Shown: positions 24,739-36,121 of the stretch, in pieces | Layout of the letters: each line of letters opens with the position of its first letter | Numbering within the stretch: the first letter of the stretch is position 1 | Assembly: GCA_018873245.2 (NCBI GenBank) | Contig: JAEMBT020000002.1 | Coordinates: 124,001-188,000 of the forward strand | Length of the DNA stretch: 64,000 bases | From: Archegozetes longisetosus | Taxonomy: Eukaryota > Arthropoda > Arachnida > Sarcoptiformes > Trhypochthoniidae | Direction of reading: 5' to 3' | Notes under the pieces: model-generated | Databases searched by the model: none | Seen by the model: only the letters and a program-made list of their open reading frames with translations | Told to the model about the DNA's origin: nothing | Translations under genes and position numbers: made by a program

Positions 24739-25664
24739 ATGAGATCAACGAAAAATTTGTTAGTCTTACTCTCAATCGTAATTATATCAGGTACGTCTTG
24801 TGACGCAACCTTGAGAAAACGTAGGAAATTGTGTCATATCAACCAATTGGTCCGTTGTAGTGATCCTCTTCTTATGTTTACGGCGCAGATTAATAGCACA
24901 GGAATCGTCACCAATCAGTTGGATTTTCATAATTTTTGTTCGTATGTATTAATTAATAGTTGTAATTTGGATCAAACGTTCATTTTTTCTACAATATAAG
25001 GTTTGGTCAGAAATATTTGCCAAAATGTATAAGAAAATGGATAAAAAGATGTGGAAACAGAATTCATTCGGAAATTGTTGAACAATTTTACTTAAAACCA
25101 TTTCTAGAAAGCGCCCAAACTTTTTGTGATCCGAATGGAGAGAAAAGAAAGAGTAAAATAATTTAGCCCTTCCCCACCCTCTCTACGTTGCCCGCAATCT
25201 ATTTAATCAAGCATATTTCTAATTATTTAGGATTTTTGAAGCATTCTCCATGTCTTCACTCATCTATTAAACTGATTCCAGAGTATAGACAAAAGTGTGT
25301 TCAAGGAATTCAGGCAGGATTTGAATTCATTCATTCGGAAATAAGAAATGATATATCGAAACAATTTCAATCTATTTGTTGTGTTTATAATCGTTGGCAA
25401 AATTGTATTAAAGGTTTTCTTATAGAAAAATGTGGCTCAGAATCAGATCAAATAATTGTTGACTTAATAAGTTCTGCGACTTCTAGTTTGTTCGTTCAAT
25501 TATGTCCTCTTAATGTTTTTGATCCTCAGAGTCAAAAGTGTATGAACTTATTACCTCCTGAAGGAACTAAGGCTAAGGGATTTTCAGGCCATTCTTATTT
25601 GAGTTATATGTTTTCATATTGGTGTCCAAATGTTGGCTACGGAATCATTCCAGAAAAGGACTGA
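24739..25664 (+). CDS. secreted Cys-rich protein, 262 aa
   Basis: Three exons with compatible phases: 24739-24941, 25001-25152, 25231-25664. The first 24 or so residues form a signal peptide with a hydrophobic core (NLLVLLSIVIISGTSC). The mature part has about 16 cysteines in spaced pairs, including FCSFGQKYLPKC, CIRKWIKRC, ICCVYNRWQNC and YWCPNVGYG. The layout of helical segments with regularly spaced Cys resembles families of small secreted arthropod or nematode proteins such as DUF19/T20D4.11-like or hemolymph glycoproteins, but I would not assign one. Two other secreted Cys-rich genes lie at 27.3-28.3 kb and 43.7 kb, though their sequences are not obviously related. Introns are 59 and 78 bp. 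Function unknown. Confidence 0.75.
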
Positions 25665-26268
25665 TTTCGGCAAAAAAACTTCAATTAACGATACAATTGC
25701 TTTAACCTTGTTTTATCAAAATTTTCAATATAAATGTCTTCTGTATTTCTGACTAAATATGCAGATCAAAAAATTATTTTCAAATTTGACCTTAACAAAT
25801 AAATAATCTTTGTTAACAATAAAGTGAAAAATTTCTATTTATTTAAAAATTAATTTTAACATTTGATGCGAAACTGTTGTGCGTTCAACTAATGACAATT
25901 TAATAATCTACTAATTGATGATCGGTCAGTATGAACATATGAAAAGAAGTGTACGCATGACGATCAAATACGTTCAATTATTGTTTTATTGATTGAACTA
26001 ATGTTTTAGGTATAACTTACGTATAATTGACTTAATTCCTAAGTTTCATGACTTATTTTTCGTGCATTTCAATCATTTTCTTATACAAATGTTTGTTATT
26101 TTAAGAGAATTTCCATAACAACAACTAAAAAATAGAAACTTTAAAAGTAGAAAATTATTGTCTGTCTTCAAATTGACTGTAAAGAATAACTTATAGAAGA
26201 TTATTTGAACAAAGCCTTCGAGTATTATCGGAATAAATTGAAACTTGATCAAGTTATTGATTACTATA
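25665..26268. other. intergenic stretch
   Basis: AT-rich spacer between the secreted protein gene and the MIF gene, both on +. Nothing recognised. Confidence 0.5.
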
Positions 26269-26740
26269 ATGCCCACACTCATTCTGAGGACAAATATCAA
26301 GTTATCACAGATACCCGCTGACTTCAATCAGAAGACTACAGACTTGATAGCAATAATGTTGGATAAGCCGTCGACTATGACAATGGTAAGCAACAATTTT
26401 TGTATTGAAAAATATTGCAAGTTCTAAAACCTTGCAGTCTGTTTTTGTTATCGAAGTCTGCACAATTAAAAATTTGAATCCATTCAATAACTAAAAGGTT
26501 TGTGTGATCCCAAACTCTTTGGTCACATTTGGTGGTACAACAGAGCCGTGCGGTATCGCAACACTTTATAGTATCGGTAATATAAGTCAAGACGAAAATA
26601 AGGAACACTGCAAAACATTGCATCAACACTTCGAAAAGGAGTTAGGAATACCCGAGGACAGGCTCTTCATTATGTTTGTCGACTTGGATAAGAACAATCT
26701 TGGCTGGAAGTCGGTTACCTTCGATGATATTCTTAAATGA
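26269..26740 (+). CDS. MIF: macrophage migration inhibitory factor (MIF) homologue
   Basis: Two exons, 26269-26385 and 26498-26740, give 119 residues, the usual size of this tautomerase-fold cytokine. The start MPTLILRTNI places the catalytic Pro directly after Met, and Lys at position 33 corresponds to the active-site lysine. The conserved block LVTFGGTTEPCGIATLYSIG is clear, as is NNLGWKSVTF near the end. The family CxxC thiol motif is only half present: the first Cys is kept but the second position is Ala, so thiol-oxidoreductase activity is unlikely. MIF has no signal peptide and leaves cells by a non-classical route; none is seen here. The intron is 112 bp with GT-AG ends. It may act in immunity or as a keto-enol tautomerase. 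Confidence 0.93.
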
Positions 26741-27249
26741 TTTGACAATTGAAGCAAAAATGTTTAAATAATTTAATCGGATTTTGAAATGGCATGCAAT
26801 TGATTACACGCTTTAATCTCTTATAATAGCTAAATGTTAAAGGATCCGTAGTCAAAAAACAAACTATTCACTGTGCATAATATTCAGAATATTTTAATTA
26901 GTATTTTGTGTCTTATTAATGATACTTTTGTTTATTTGACTGTCAAACGGAAAAAGTTGATCGAATCACTTAATAGTAGTTTGTATAAAGAAATTTCAAA
27001 TAATTATCTCTTCGTAGTCGTATATCCTTTTCATCGTCAGATAACTTAAGGGATTCTTTTTGACATTCCTTAAGAGTATAAGAGTAATGTGAATGTTAAC
27101 AATTTTGTTTAATCAGTTTTAGTTATGAATTATTTATATTTACCACGACTGTTTTCAACTTATCAATTAATTGACTGCTATAAAAATGTTTTATCTTCAT
27201 TTGACCGAATAAACATATATGTGTTATCTTTACCAAAATTAAAGCAAAA
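26741..27249. other. intergenic stretch between convergent genes
   Basis: Holds the 3' regions of the MIF gene (+) and the secreted protein gene (-). No other feature recognised. Confidence 0.5.
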
Positions 27250-28347
27250 TTAAAACTTGTCTATTAATTTATAAAAGCAGTTTTTGTAACTCACAGCTTC
27301 AACAGACAAATCAAATCTATGTTCATAGTAATTGCAATACAGATCATCATATGTTGTGTTATAATAGTTTGTTAGTGAAATGTTTTCATTGTAGAAATTC
27401 ATTTTATCCAAACAATCAGAAGATAAAAGGTTCAAACATCCAAAATATTGTTCAACTTTTTGAGCCTCGTTCTCTTTCTTGTAAGACTTATTCCGCAAAT
27501 ATTTATCACATAATAGCTGTTTGTTGTATTTGAAAAGTGTTGATAACTCGAACTTATTAAAGCCATAGTCCCCTTGAGAAAGTCAAAATTATAAAACGTA
27601 GACTAATCACAAGTCACTCAAAATCAATTTTACCCATAACTTCATGATCATTGCTAGCATTCAAACTGACATTTAATGCAGATTTAAAACAATTCTGAAA
27701 TTGAAGCATGAGCTACGTTACACAAAAACTCATAATGACTTCATTTTAGCTAAATTACTTCATTCATACCAACATTTCTAGATTTTGCTCTATGTCTAAA
27801 TCCATTTGATTAATCCTCAAGGTTCCAGACATATTAGGTTTGATCATATTTTTATTAAGACATTCATAGTATGGTTCCTGAAATTTATGATTCAAAACGA
27901 TAGGTCATTATTTAGTTTTAACTTGTTAAAACAACACAAACATTCTTATCTAAATTCCATTGGCATTTTGTTTGCCATATAATTTGATTTCTTGTAGAGT
28001 TAGAATAATGAGTTTGCTGACATTTTTCGTAAACGTAAGTATCATTTGATATCTTATATGAAAAAATAGGATCAATCACTGACATAGTATTTATATTAAA
28101 ACTTGAACTTTACTTTCATTTTTGCCTCAAGTTTAGCGCATTCATCAAATTTGTCCAAAATACTGTTGTCATAATTGAGTTTGCCGTCAATAGTCGATTC
28201 TTCACATATCTTATTATTGATCGCTTTGAATAATTTATAATAAGAAGAGCGTTTTTGTGGCAAAGGATCATTTTCACAATTGTTTCTGTTAAATTGATAT
28301 AATAAAAAAATAAGCGAATAAATGAAATTTACTACTTTTGGATTCAT
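27250..28347 (-). CDS. secreted protein with paired cysteines, 278 aa
   Basis: Five exons on the minus strand join in frame, 5' to 3': 28114-28347, 27942-28052, 27770-27877, 27634-27694, 27250-27572. Introns are 60-65 bp, except one of 107 bp. The protein begins MNPKVVNFIYSLIFLLYQF, a signal peptide, and is Asn/Tyr/Lys-rich with about a dozen cysteines spread in pairs (YEKCQQTHY, IIWQTKCQW, EPYYECLNKN, LLCDKYLRN, YFGCLNLLSSDCL, YCNYYEHRF). It has several N-glycosylation sites. No known domain is recognised; the general style matches lineage-specific secreted proteins. All five exon phases and both consensus ends of every intron fit, which is the main support. Confidence 0.7.
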
Positions 28348-28932
28348 TTTCGTAGATCTAAAAGATTCTAACGAAGAAAGTTCATGTAAAATTATTTAAG
28401 ACATGAAACAGTTTCTATTTATTCAGCTTGTTTCACTTTATATCAATAGCTTTAATAGTTTAAAACAGCAAAAGCTGAATAAATCAGAAAAGACTAGTAT
28501 CAAAACATTTTACCTAACTCACTCAGTTTATGTTCAAAAATTCAGTAAAACTTCAGCTTTTGAGAAATATATATATATTTCAAACCCGTTATGAGCTTAC
28601 TTACCAGAAAAATGTTTGGATAAGAGATATAATTAAGAGTTTGCTCTACTTTTCAAATTTGTTTAGGTTCCAATCAGACTTTAAACTGCTTAATTATGCT
28701 TTGGTCTTATTTAATCGTGTTGCGATTGAAATACTTGTGCTTTTAAATTATGTTTACTAACAATAAAGGCTTAGTGCAACGCTATGATAATTTAGTCAAT
28801 ATTAACGTTTCCTTCAAAGGAATGAAGCAATAGGAAATAACTTAATCAACTCAAATATGACATAAATAAAATTGTTATGTTGCTATGGATGAAGGCTTGT
28901 AATTAGTAATCTAAACCATTATGACGTGCTTG

Positions 28933-28939
28933 TGCACAC
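28933..28939 (+). promoter_or_regulatory. metal response element-like site
   Basis: TGCACAC matches the MTF-1 core TGCRCNC and lies about 70 bp upstream of the TATA box of the metallothionein-like gene. A single 7-base match could occur by chance, but its position is what metal induction would need. Confidence 0.35.
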
Positions 28940-29001
28940 TAAACATATCTTTTATGATATAATTATCAGATTTATGCGCATTAAGCTCTTCAAATTTGGT
29001 G

Positions 29002-29009
29002 TATAAAAG
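29002..29009 (+). promoter_or_regulatory. TATA box of the metallothionein-like gene
   Basis: TATAAAAG, a near-consensus TATA box, 110 bp upstream of the start codon at 29112. Confidence 0.55.
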
Positions 29010-29111
29010 TGAGTGATTCAATGACTAACCTTTTATAACTGTTTCTTCTTTATAGAAGTAATAATCTCTATATTATATATCGTTTATCTGAAGCAAACCA
29101 GTTTCGTCAAA

Positions 29112-29204
29112 ATGTCTGTTCTTCCAAATAGTGAACGCAACCAATGCAAAGATTGCAAGTGTGGCAAAGATTGTAAATGCATTGGATGCAAATGTGGAAA
29201 ATAA
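29112..29204 (+). CDS. metallothionein-like peptide, 30 aa
   Basis: A tiny open frame with seven cysteines in 30 residues, in the spacing C-x2-C-x-C-x3-C-x-C-x2-C-x-C and surrounded by lysines (QCKDCKCGKDCKC). Cys-Lys-Cys repeats with no aromatic residues are the hallmark of metallothioneins, which bind Zn, Cd or Cu through thiolate clusters and buffer metals in the cytosol. The N-terminal 11 residues are Cys-free. The frame ends in TAA and is preceded by a TATA box and a possible metal response element. At 30 residues it is shorter than most arthropod metallothioneins (about 40-60) and could form a single cluster. A spliced extension was looked for but not seen. Confidence 0.65.
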   Translation: MSVLPNSERNQCKDCKCGKDCKCIGCKCGK

Positions 29205-29927
29205 ATGCTAAACTTATCACTTTGGTAATAATTATTTATCATAAGTTTATACTAAGATAATTCAATTTTGTACGTTAAAAATTAGTCAAATAATTCGTTT
29301 TTACTTGCAGGCATTGCTATTATGAATGGAGAACGAGTTCGTAAAATTGAAATCATGTTTAAATTCTGTAATATTTCAGTCAACAATATTTCTAATTTTG
29401 AAACTAAAAACTTGAAATATTTTCATAAAAAGAACCGTTTATCTTAATTTTTAACTAAATTATGGTTTAATAATTAAAGCTATCTAATTATTTGAATTAA
29501 AACAATGTTTGATAGAAACTTTATAAGACAAAATTTTGTAAATGATTTACTTTCATGAATTTGATTTTACAATAAAGTCCAAAAGCTAAGCATACATTTT
29601 TATGAACTTGTACAATACTAAAGTAATTTTTGATATTTGTTAGCTACCATTGTCATCTGTTTGAGGTTGCAATTTTCTTATATAAAACTCTTAACACTTA
29701 AGATAAGAATTTCCTAAACTTGAATCTTTGTTTGATAAGTTGACTCACACAAACTTGCCTCGATGCAAATAATCAAGTCATTGATTAGACATTCATATTA
29801 AGTCAGAGGTTTATATGAATGCAAAGTATACTCGATCATTTTTAAATGATGCATAACAACGAGAAATCATGTGTGTGAGAACATTCCTACCTTCTCGTAA
29901 TAATTCGAATAATATGAATTGAATTCT
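29205..29927. other. intergenic stretch
   Basis: Includes the likely 3' UTR of the metallothionein-like gene with an AATAAA near 29571. No other feature recognised. Confidence 0.45.
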
Positions 29928-30857
29928 TACAAGGAGAGTAGTGAACTGTAGAGGTCTCGATCTTAATGAAATATTTTTATGAAACAAGTATTATATGCTT
30001 AGAAAACTTAAGATATTCGTTTCTGCTTAATGTGGTTCTTGTGACAATTAGGACCCGATAAATATTTTAAAATCATACATAAATAAATGGGGCGAATTCG
30101 GGCTAATGGATCTAAGGCGGTTCTTGACTCTCCACCTTCAAGTATGATGCACCATTGGATTCAATTCGTTGAGCTGAACATTTTGATATCACACTTGACC
30201 ACTTCCAACCTGAACCTAACCACTTCTGGCCAACTGCCGACGGAAGTGACCGACCCCACCAAGTGATATATCGTTGGACTCAGCATATCGAACTGAGCAT
30301 TGTGATACCTCACTTGATCAACTATCTTAAGTAGTTCTTGAGATATTCATCTTTGTTTTGTTTAGTACCTCGTAATGAATAAACCTGGATTTAGAGAGTT
30401 ATAACCCAAACAAGCCTGATATAAACTAAGGTTGAATATCTCGAGAACTACTTAAGATAGTTGATCAAGTGAGGTATCACAATGCTCAGTTCGATATGCT
30501 GAGTCCAACGATATATCACTTGGTGGGGTCGGTCACTTCCGTCGGCAGTTGGCCAGAAGTGGTTAGGTTCAGGTTGGGAAGTGGTCAAGTGTGATATCAA
30601 AATGTTCAGCTCAACGAATTGAATCAAATGATGCATCATACTTGAAGGTGGAGAGTCAAGAACCGCCTTAGATCCATTAGCCCGAATTCGCCCCATTTAT
30701 TTATGTATGATTTTAAAATATTTATCGGGTCCTAATTGTCACAAGAACCACATTAAGCAGAAACGAATATCTTAAGTTTTCTAAGCATATAATACTTGTT
30801 TCATAAAAATATTTCATTAAGATCGAGACCTCTACGGTTCCCTACTCTCTTTGTTAG
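29928..30857. repeat. large near-perfect palindrome containing foldback element F, copy 1
   Basis: Arms of about 410 bp face each other across a short spacer near 30340-30430, with only a few differences visible. Within it, 30089-30694 is a foldback element starting GGGGCGAATTCGGGC and ending in the reverse of this, homologous to the copies at 34143-34745 and 36482-37061. The palindrome extends about 150 bp beyond those ends on both sides, so either this copy is a longer version or the flanks were duplicated in inverted orientation. Small open frames inside are artefacts of the repeat. Confidence 0.85.
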
Positions 30858-31295
30858 TTAATTTTTACTAAATAAAGGATCGCAATTATAAATTGAGCTG
30901 AAATTGGCGTGTATGAGGATAACATAGCATAGGCTATGCAACTTCTTTTGAGTCAGTTACTGTGTCCATAATTGAATAGTGATCCGTAACAAGGATACAA
31001 CAATTATATTCAACTGCCATCTGCTAGTATTCAATGATTTATTCAACAATTAATTATTTAATCGAAGATATACAGTGTATATGTATCTAACAATAAAGTA
31101 CGATGAGAGACATAAATAAATAATACATTCTAAAGTTGTTTGACTTATTGAACCAAAAAAGTTTTCCGACTCTTATCAATACTTGTATTTATAATATAAG
31201 CAAAATCGAATTTATTGTGCGCCCAAACGCGGAATGTTATATTTCGGACGAACGAATGTGCTTTAAGCAGTAAACTATATTAGTCTGAGAGATTA

Positions 31296-31925
31296 CTATT
31301 CTAGCAGATCGAACAAAGTAGAATCGAAGCTCTAAAAGAAATGAAACTTTCGAAAAAAATATAATCAAAATACCATATTTGTCTGTGTATTCAAATAGGA
31401 TACGGCACTTACCTGACAGTATAGCAACTTGTCAAAAGCATCAGAAATTCGTTGTCTATCCTCGCCAGTTACTCGCAAGTCATGTGCTTCAATGGCCTGT
31501 TCGGTGCACTGCTTGATGAGTTCTAAGAAGTGTGCGGCTATTTGCCTGCCATAAGCGTAAGACTGAGCCAAGTGTCCATTATCTTGGTTACTATCCCATG
31601 CATTCTTAGCGGATTCGTGAGCTTTTTCCCATATTTGTGGTGCGCAAAACACCAAACGTAGCAAATGTGTTAATGTTCCCAAAACTGACAATAGGAATTG
31701 GTTGACTGTCACACCTACATGTGTAGCCCATGTGTCTACAAATGAAACGGCCGGCAGATCTGTCATTATAAATTCCTTAACAATATATCTGAGCCAATCT
31801 ATAAACCATTGAACTCCGTCCCAAAACACTGAATGGGAAGAGAGCGCTATTTTAGCCACTTCTGCCAATTTTTGATCATAAAAATGGTCTAACTCTTGTT
31901 GAGATAATCTTACAGGTCTTGTCAT
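31296..31925 (-). CDS. uncharacterised helical protein, 182 aa
   Basis: Two exons on -: 31413-31925 (171 codons, ending KLLYCQ at a consensus GTAAGT donor) and 31296-31331 (SFDSTLFDLLE then stop). The protein starts MTRPVRLSQQELDHFYDQKL, lacks a signal peptide and is predicted by eye to be almost wholly helical and amphipathic, with a Trp-rich segment (FWDGVQWFIDWLRYI) and a hydrophobic helix (NQFLLSVLGTLTHLLRLVF) that could touch membranes. Its codon use and composition are less AT-skewed than neighbouring spacers, supporting a real gene. I do not recognise the family. Lipid-associated or membrane-peripheral roles are possible but unsupported. Confidence 0.7.
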
Positions 31926-33075
31926 TCCCTATTGAAGTCTATCTAATACAAAATTACAAGATAAAAATGAGTGTAATACTAGAAAATAGTTTGAACTGTT
32001 CGTGCTTCTATACATTCAACAAACATCAGTGTTCTAAGTGTAAACATAATTTATTCGTCAGACTATTCAGAGATAATGTCAAACACTATCAAACTGAATT
32101 CCTTTAAGTTAAAGATCATAAGTATCAACGTATTTAATAGTGGGAATCAACTCGAGTTCATAAATAGATGTTATAGAATGATTACCTTAGATTTGCGGGT
32201 ATTTTATATTTTAGTGTTTAAGTTGAGAAGTCTGAAAAACAAAACCGAACCATGCAAAAGTTAATTTTTAGAATAACCACTCGGAATATTCAGCCATGAA
32301 AATTGAACAATTATTCGCCTAACTTTTATTGTTCTCGACTTATCAACTCATATTAAACTACTATAAATTACAAGAAATGGAAGCAAAAATGTGCGAAAAT
32401 CAACCTTAAAACATATTTTTAAACTATCATACGTATTCGATCACAAAAATGATCAAGGTATTTATTGTAGTAATAGTTGTTTTTTGAGTAATTTTCAAAA
32501 TTGTAAACATCTAGGTTAAACATTTATTTCACTCATAATAATCATAAATATCATTAATACTTAAACAATCTAACAGTTGATATTATTTTTAAAAAATTAT
32601 CAATAGAATATGAATCAGAATCAGAAAATGAATGATCCTCACTTCTCGAGAATGTAATGACTTTTGTTTTTATTTCGAGTAAAAGCGAACAAATAGGAAT
32701 AAAATAATTGAGTTGTATCGGGAGTAAAGATACCTTTGAAGAGTTAAACAAAAAAGTGATAAGAGATCAGGTTTCTAATCTACAAATCGGTAATCTATGC
32801 CAATTTGAGTCTCAAGAAGTCGAGCCGGAAAGTTGTTATATTCGAAAAAGTGCTGACGTAACACAAATGTTTAGTTTATTACAAGGTTTGTCGAATTTGT
32901 GCTTAAAGATTGAACAGATTCTAATAATAAGACTGACTGGCGAGAGATAGTTTTACGATTAAACCAGTCCAAAGTGTGTACAACTAACTTATACTGACAC
33001 TTATCCGATCCGGAAGTATTATGTTCATGACAAATTCTAACTAGCTTCTAAGTCAAAAGATTTAAGGTAGTGATT
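31926..33075. other. intergenic stretch with a weak coding-like segment
   Basis: Mostly featureless AT-rich DNA. From 32715 to 32950 on + a frame without stops reads protein-like (SNLQIGNLCQFESQEVEP), but there is no start, splice context or homology that I can name. It may be an old gene fragment. Confidence 0.3.
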
Positions 33076-34093
33076 CAAAGGACAATAGGCATTAAGACAT
33101 TGTGAATGGGCGAAGTCAATTGAATGTTTCAATCTATAGCCTTTGAGCTCGTGCATATACCCCTATAATATTTTAGTAAAATTCCTAATAGTTTGGGGAT
33201 ATAAGTTTTTTTCAAATTTTTTATAATGGGCTCTATGGACAATTTAATTATTTCAAAAATCATTTGACCCCCGCTCCTTAGTAATTTAATCTTGATATTT
33301 GGTCAATATATCGATAAAAATCAGAGAACAATTTCAGCAAAGAATCAAAGTGTTTGGAAGCGGTCAAAATCGAATAATGATATTTTGGTTTCAAATACAT
33401 GAATATATGGAAAAAATACGGTTAAGACGCTATGAATCAAATGTTATTGATTCTTTTTTTATGGAGGACTTATCATTCTACTATTTTAACTCTAAATTTG
33501 TGCACTAGCGCATGCGTACAAAATGTGATTTCTATTGTACATGCTCAATCAAGTGGATTTTCTCGCTAAATTAATTGAAATTATTCCTAATTTTACCCCA
33601 ATTTTTCGGGGCTAATCCCCGATTTTTTTTCCAAATTTCCACTTTTTTGTTGGGAATTTTTACTGTTTTCCGGAATTATCTCTGATTATATGTATTTTCA
33701 ATTTTCTGTTCAAATTTTGCATAAAAACAATTAATAAGTTCTGGTTGATAGAGTCTTAACCCTATTTTTGCCATATATTCATGTATTTGAAACCAAAATA
33801 TCATTATTCGATTTTGACCGCTTCCAAACACTTTGATTCTTTGCTGAAATTGTTCTCTGATTTTTATCGATATATTGACCAAATATCAAGATTAAATTAC
33901 TTCAAATGATTTTTGAAATAATTAAATTGTCCATAGAGCCCATTATAAAAAATTTGAAAAAAACTTATATCCCCAAACTATTAGGAATTTTACTAAAATA
34001 TTATAGGGGTATATGCACGAGCTCAAAGGCTATAGATTGAAACATTCAATTGACTTCGCCCATTCACAATGTCTTAATGCTTATTGTCCTTTG
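33076..34093. mobile_element. long terminal-inverted-repeat element, about 1 kb
   Basis: Both ends start CAAAGGACAATA and the arms match for about 400 bp, for example GTGCATATACCCCTATAATA and its complement at 33152 and 34000. The central 170 bp is unpaired and has a GCGCATGCG-type CpG patch. The same 45-residue open frame appears in each arm simply because the arms are copies. TGAT lies on either side, one base displaced on the left, and may be a target duplication. Confidence 0.75.
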
Positions 34094-34142
34094 TGATCTC
34101 ATGTTTTTGAGCAAATAACAAATTTTAATAATTAGCATAATG

Positions 34143-34745
34143 GGGTAAATCCGGGCTAATGGGTCTAAAGGGGTTCCCAACCCCCCATCTCCAAGTGTAA
34201 TACATCATTGGATTCAGTTCGTCGAGCTGAACACTTTGATACCACACTTGACTGCTTACAACCCGAACCTGCCCACTTCTGGCCACTAAGACCTAACCCC
34301 CTCGAAAATAGGTAAACCTGGTTTTACCAAGTTGTAACCCAAGCCAAACCTGATTTAAACTAAGGTTTAATAGGTTAGGTCGCGAAGCGACCTAACTTAT
34401 TCTCCCTCAGTTTATATGTGGCTTGTTTGGGTTACGACTCGAGAATCCAGGTTTATCCATTACGAGGTACTAAACCAAACAATGATGGATATCTCGAGAA
34501 ATACTTGTGATAATTGATCAAGTGAGGTATCAAAATGCTCAGTTCGATGTCCTGAGTCCAATGATATATCTCTTGGTGAGGGCAGCCACTCCCGTCGGGA
34601 GATGTTCAGAAGTGGTCAGGTTCGGATCAGAAGTGGTCAAGTATGGTATCGAAATGTTCAGCTTGACGAACTGAATCCAATGATATATCACACTTGGGGG
34701 TGGGGGGTCGGGAACTTCTTTAGACCCATTAGCCCGGATTCACCC
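34143..34745. mobile_element. foldback element F, copy 2, with 8 bp target duplication
   Basis: A 603 bp inverted-repeat element beginning GGGTAAATCCGGGCTAATGG; the right end is the reverse, GGATTCACCC. GCATAATG is repeated exactly at 34135-34142 and 34746-34753, giving an 8 bp target-site duplication. That points to a hAT, P or Merlin-type transposase acting in trans. An internal palindrome GGTCGCGAAGCGACC lies near the centre. Confidence 0.85.
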
Positions 34746-34753
34746 GCATAATG

Positions 34754-36121
34754 TAATTAAATGTGCCTTAAACCTAAAACATTAGTATGAGCCAACGATT
34801 CGACTACAACCACTGTATCATCGACACCACGAAAAGATGACAAATGTTCGAAATGAGCTGACAATAAACTAACCTTTCTCTGATGACTAAAGAATTTCTA
34901 AAGTTAATAAATAAAAAGCACATCAATGCACTATAAGCCGTATCAGTCATTCAAACGTGTTTCGATTAAATAAACACTAAAAATAATTATCTTAGAAAAT
35001 CAATAAAATTAGCACAATTTATAGATAAATCAACTGCAAATAATGCTAGTTTTGCAACGAATCTAGTTTTATACAGCAATTAATTAAATCGGTACCTGAA
35101 CTGATGAGTGAAATCCAGAAATCATAGAATCGTATCTAAAACTGATGGAGTTACAAAATAGCTAGTTTGTATATTAAACTAAAGACATGCGTTTCAAAAA
35201 ATCATAAAAATCGCTGTGTCTTCAAAATCATCGCAATAAGATTATTGCTAAATATAACAATACTAAGTAGTTAAACAACACTGAAATCTAGGGCTTCTAT
35301 ATTTAGTCAGTACTATAGTTTAAATGCCAGAAATTATTTACTAAAACTGAAAATTTTCACGCAGTTTTCGAAAATTTCTACATAATATTCATTTCCCAAT
35401 TGCTTTTACTGAAAATTTATAACATAAAAAAAGTAATAATTCGTAATAAAACCGTTCCCAAAATTTGAAGTCAGATTTTAATCGAATAAAACTAAAGGAG
35501 AGACAGAGAGGTGGATTTCGTTGATTTTTAATTTTCTAAATTCACTTCAAACTTTTGACTCGAACTTATAATCAAATTTTCTTATTAATTGCCATAGCAA
35601 TGAATCTTCAATAGGAATGGCTGGATTTTGCTTGGATACAAGCTAGTGGTTAATTTACCGTTATTACCCAGTCTCTCTCTGGAATCTCTATTTTTCTAAT
35701 TATTATTTCTTACAGTAAAATGCGACTTCAATTTTTGGGATTCAACCGGTAAAAATGACCCAATTCCAGTCAAATTGGTTTCGTTTGCATCAATAACTTT
35801 GAATGAAAGCGAGGAGTTTATAAAATGATCGGTTTTGTGGCATTATTTTCATTGAGATTTTCTAATCTTAGCAACATATTGTTATGACTAACTTCATCTA
35901 AAGTCAGTAAATGTAACTTTAATCGATTTTTTCTCTAAGGCTAATGCCGGTCCTTTCTATACTTGCCTTCGATATTGTTGTAAATATTCATAAGGGTTTA
36001 AACCTAAGGGCAAAAATAGCATTTCATATTTTTATATAACTTTTTTATTCATCGATATATAATAATGATATTTAATATATATTAATTATGCATTAACTAT
36101 AAATAATATATTATAAAAAAA
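34754..36121. other. AT-rich intergenic stretch
   Basis: No gene, paired repeat or RNA signal recognised before the end of the Tc1-like pseudogene. The last 200 bp probably belong to the Tc1-like element's terminus, but its inverted repeat could not be located. Confidence 0.4.

Noticed and set aside
30448-30696. 82-codon open frame on - inside the foldback palindrome
   Set aside because: It lies entirely in repeat arms shared with two other copies in which the frame is not kept, and it has no protein-like features.
33299-33882. Identical small open frames on both strands
   Set aside because: They are mirror copies caused by the inverted arms of the 33076-34093 element; no evidence of coding.
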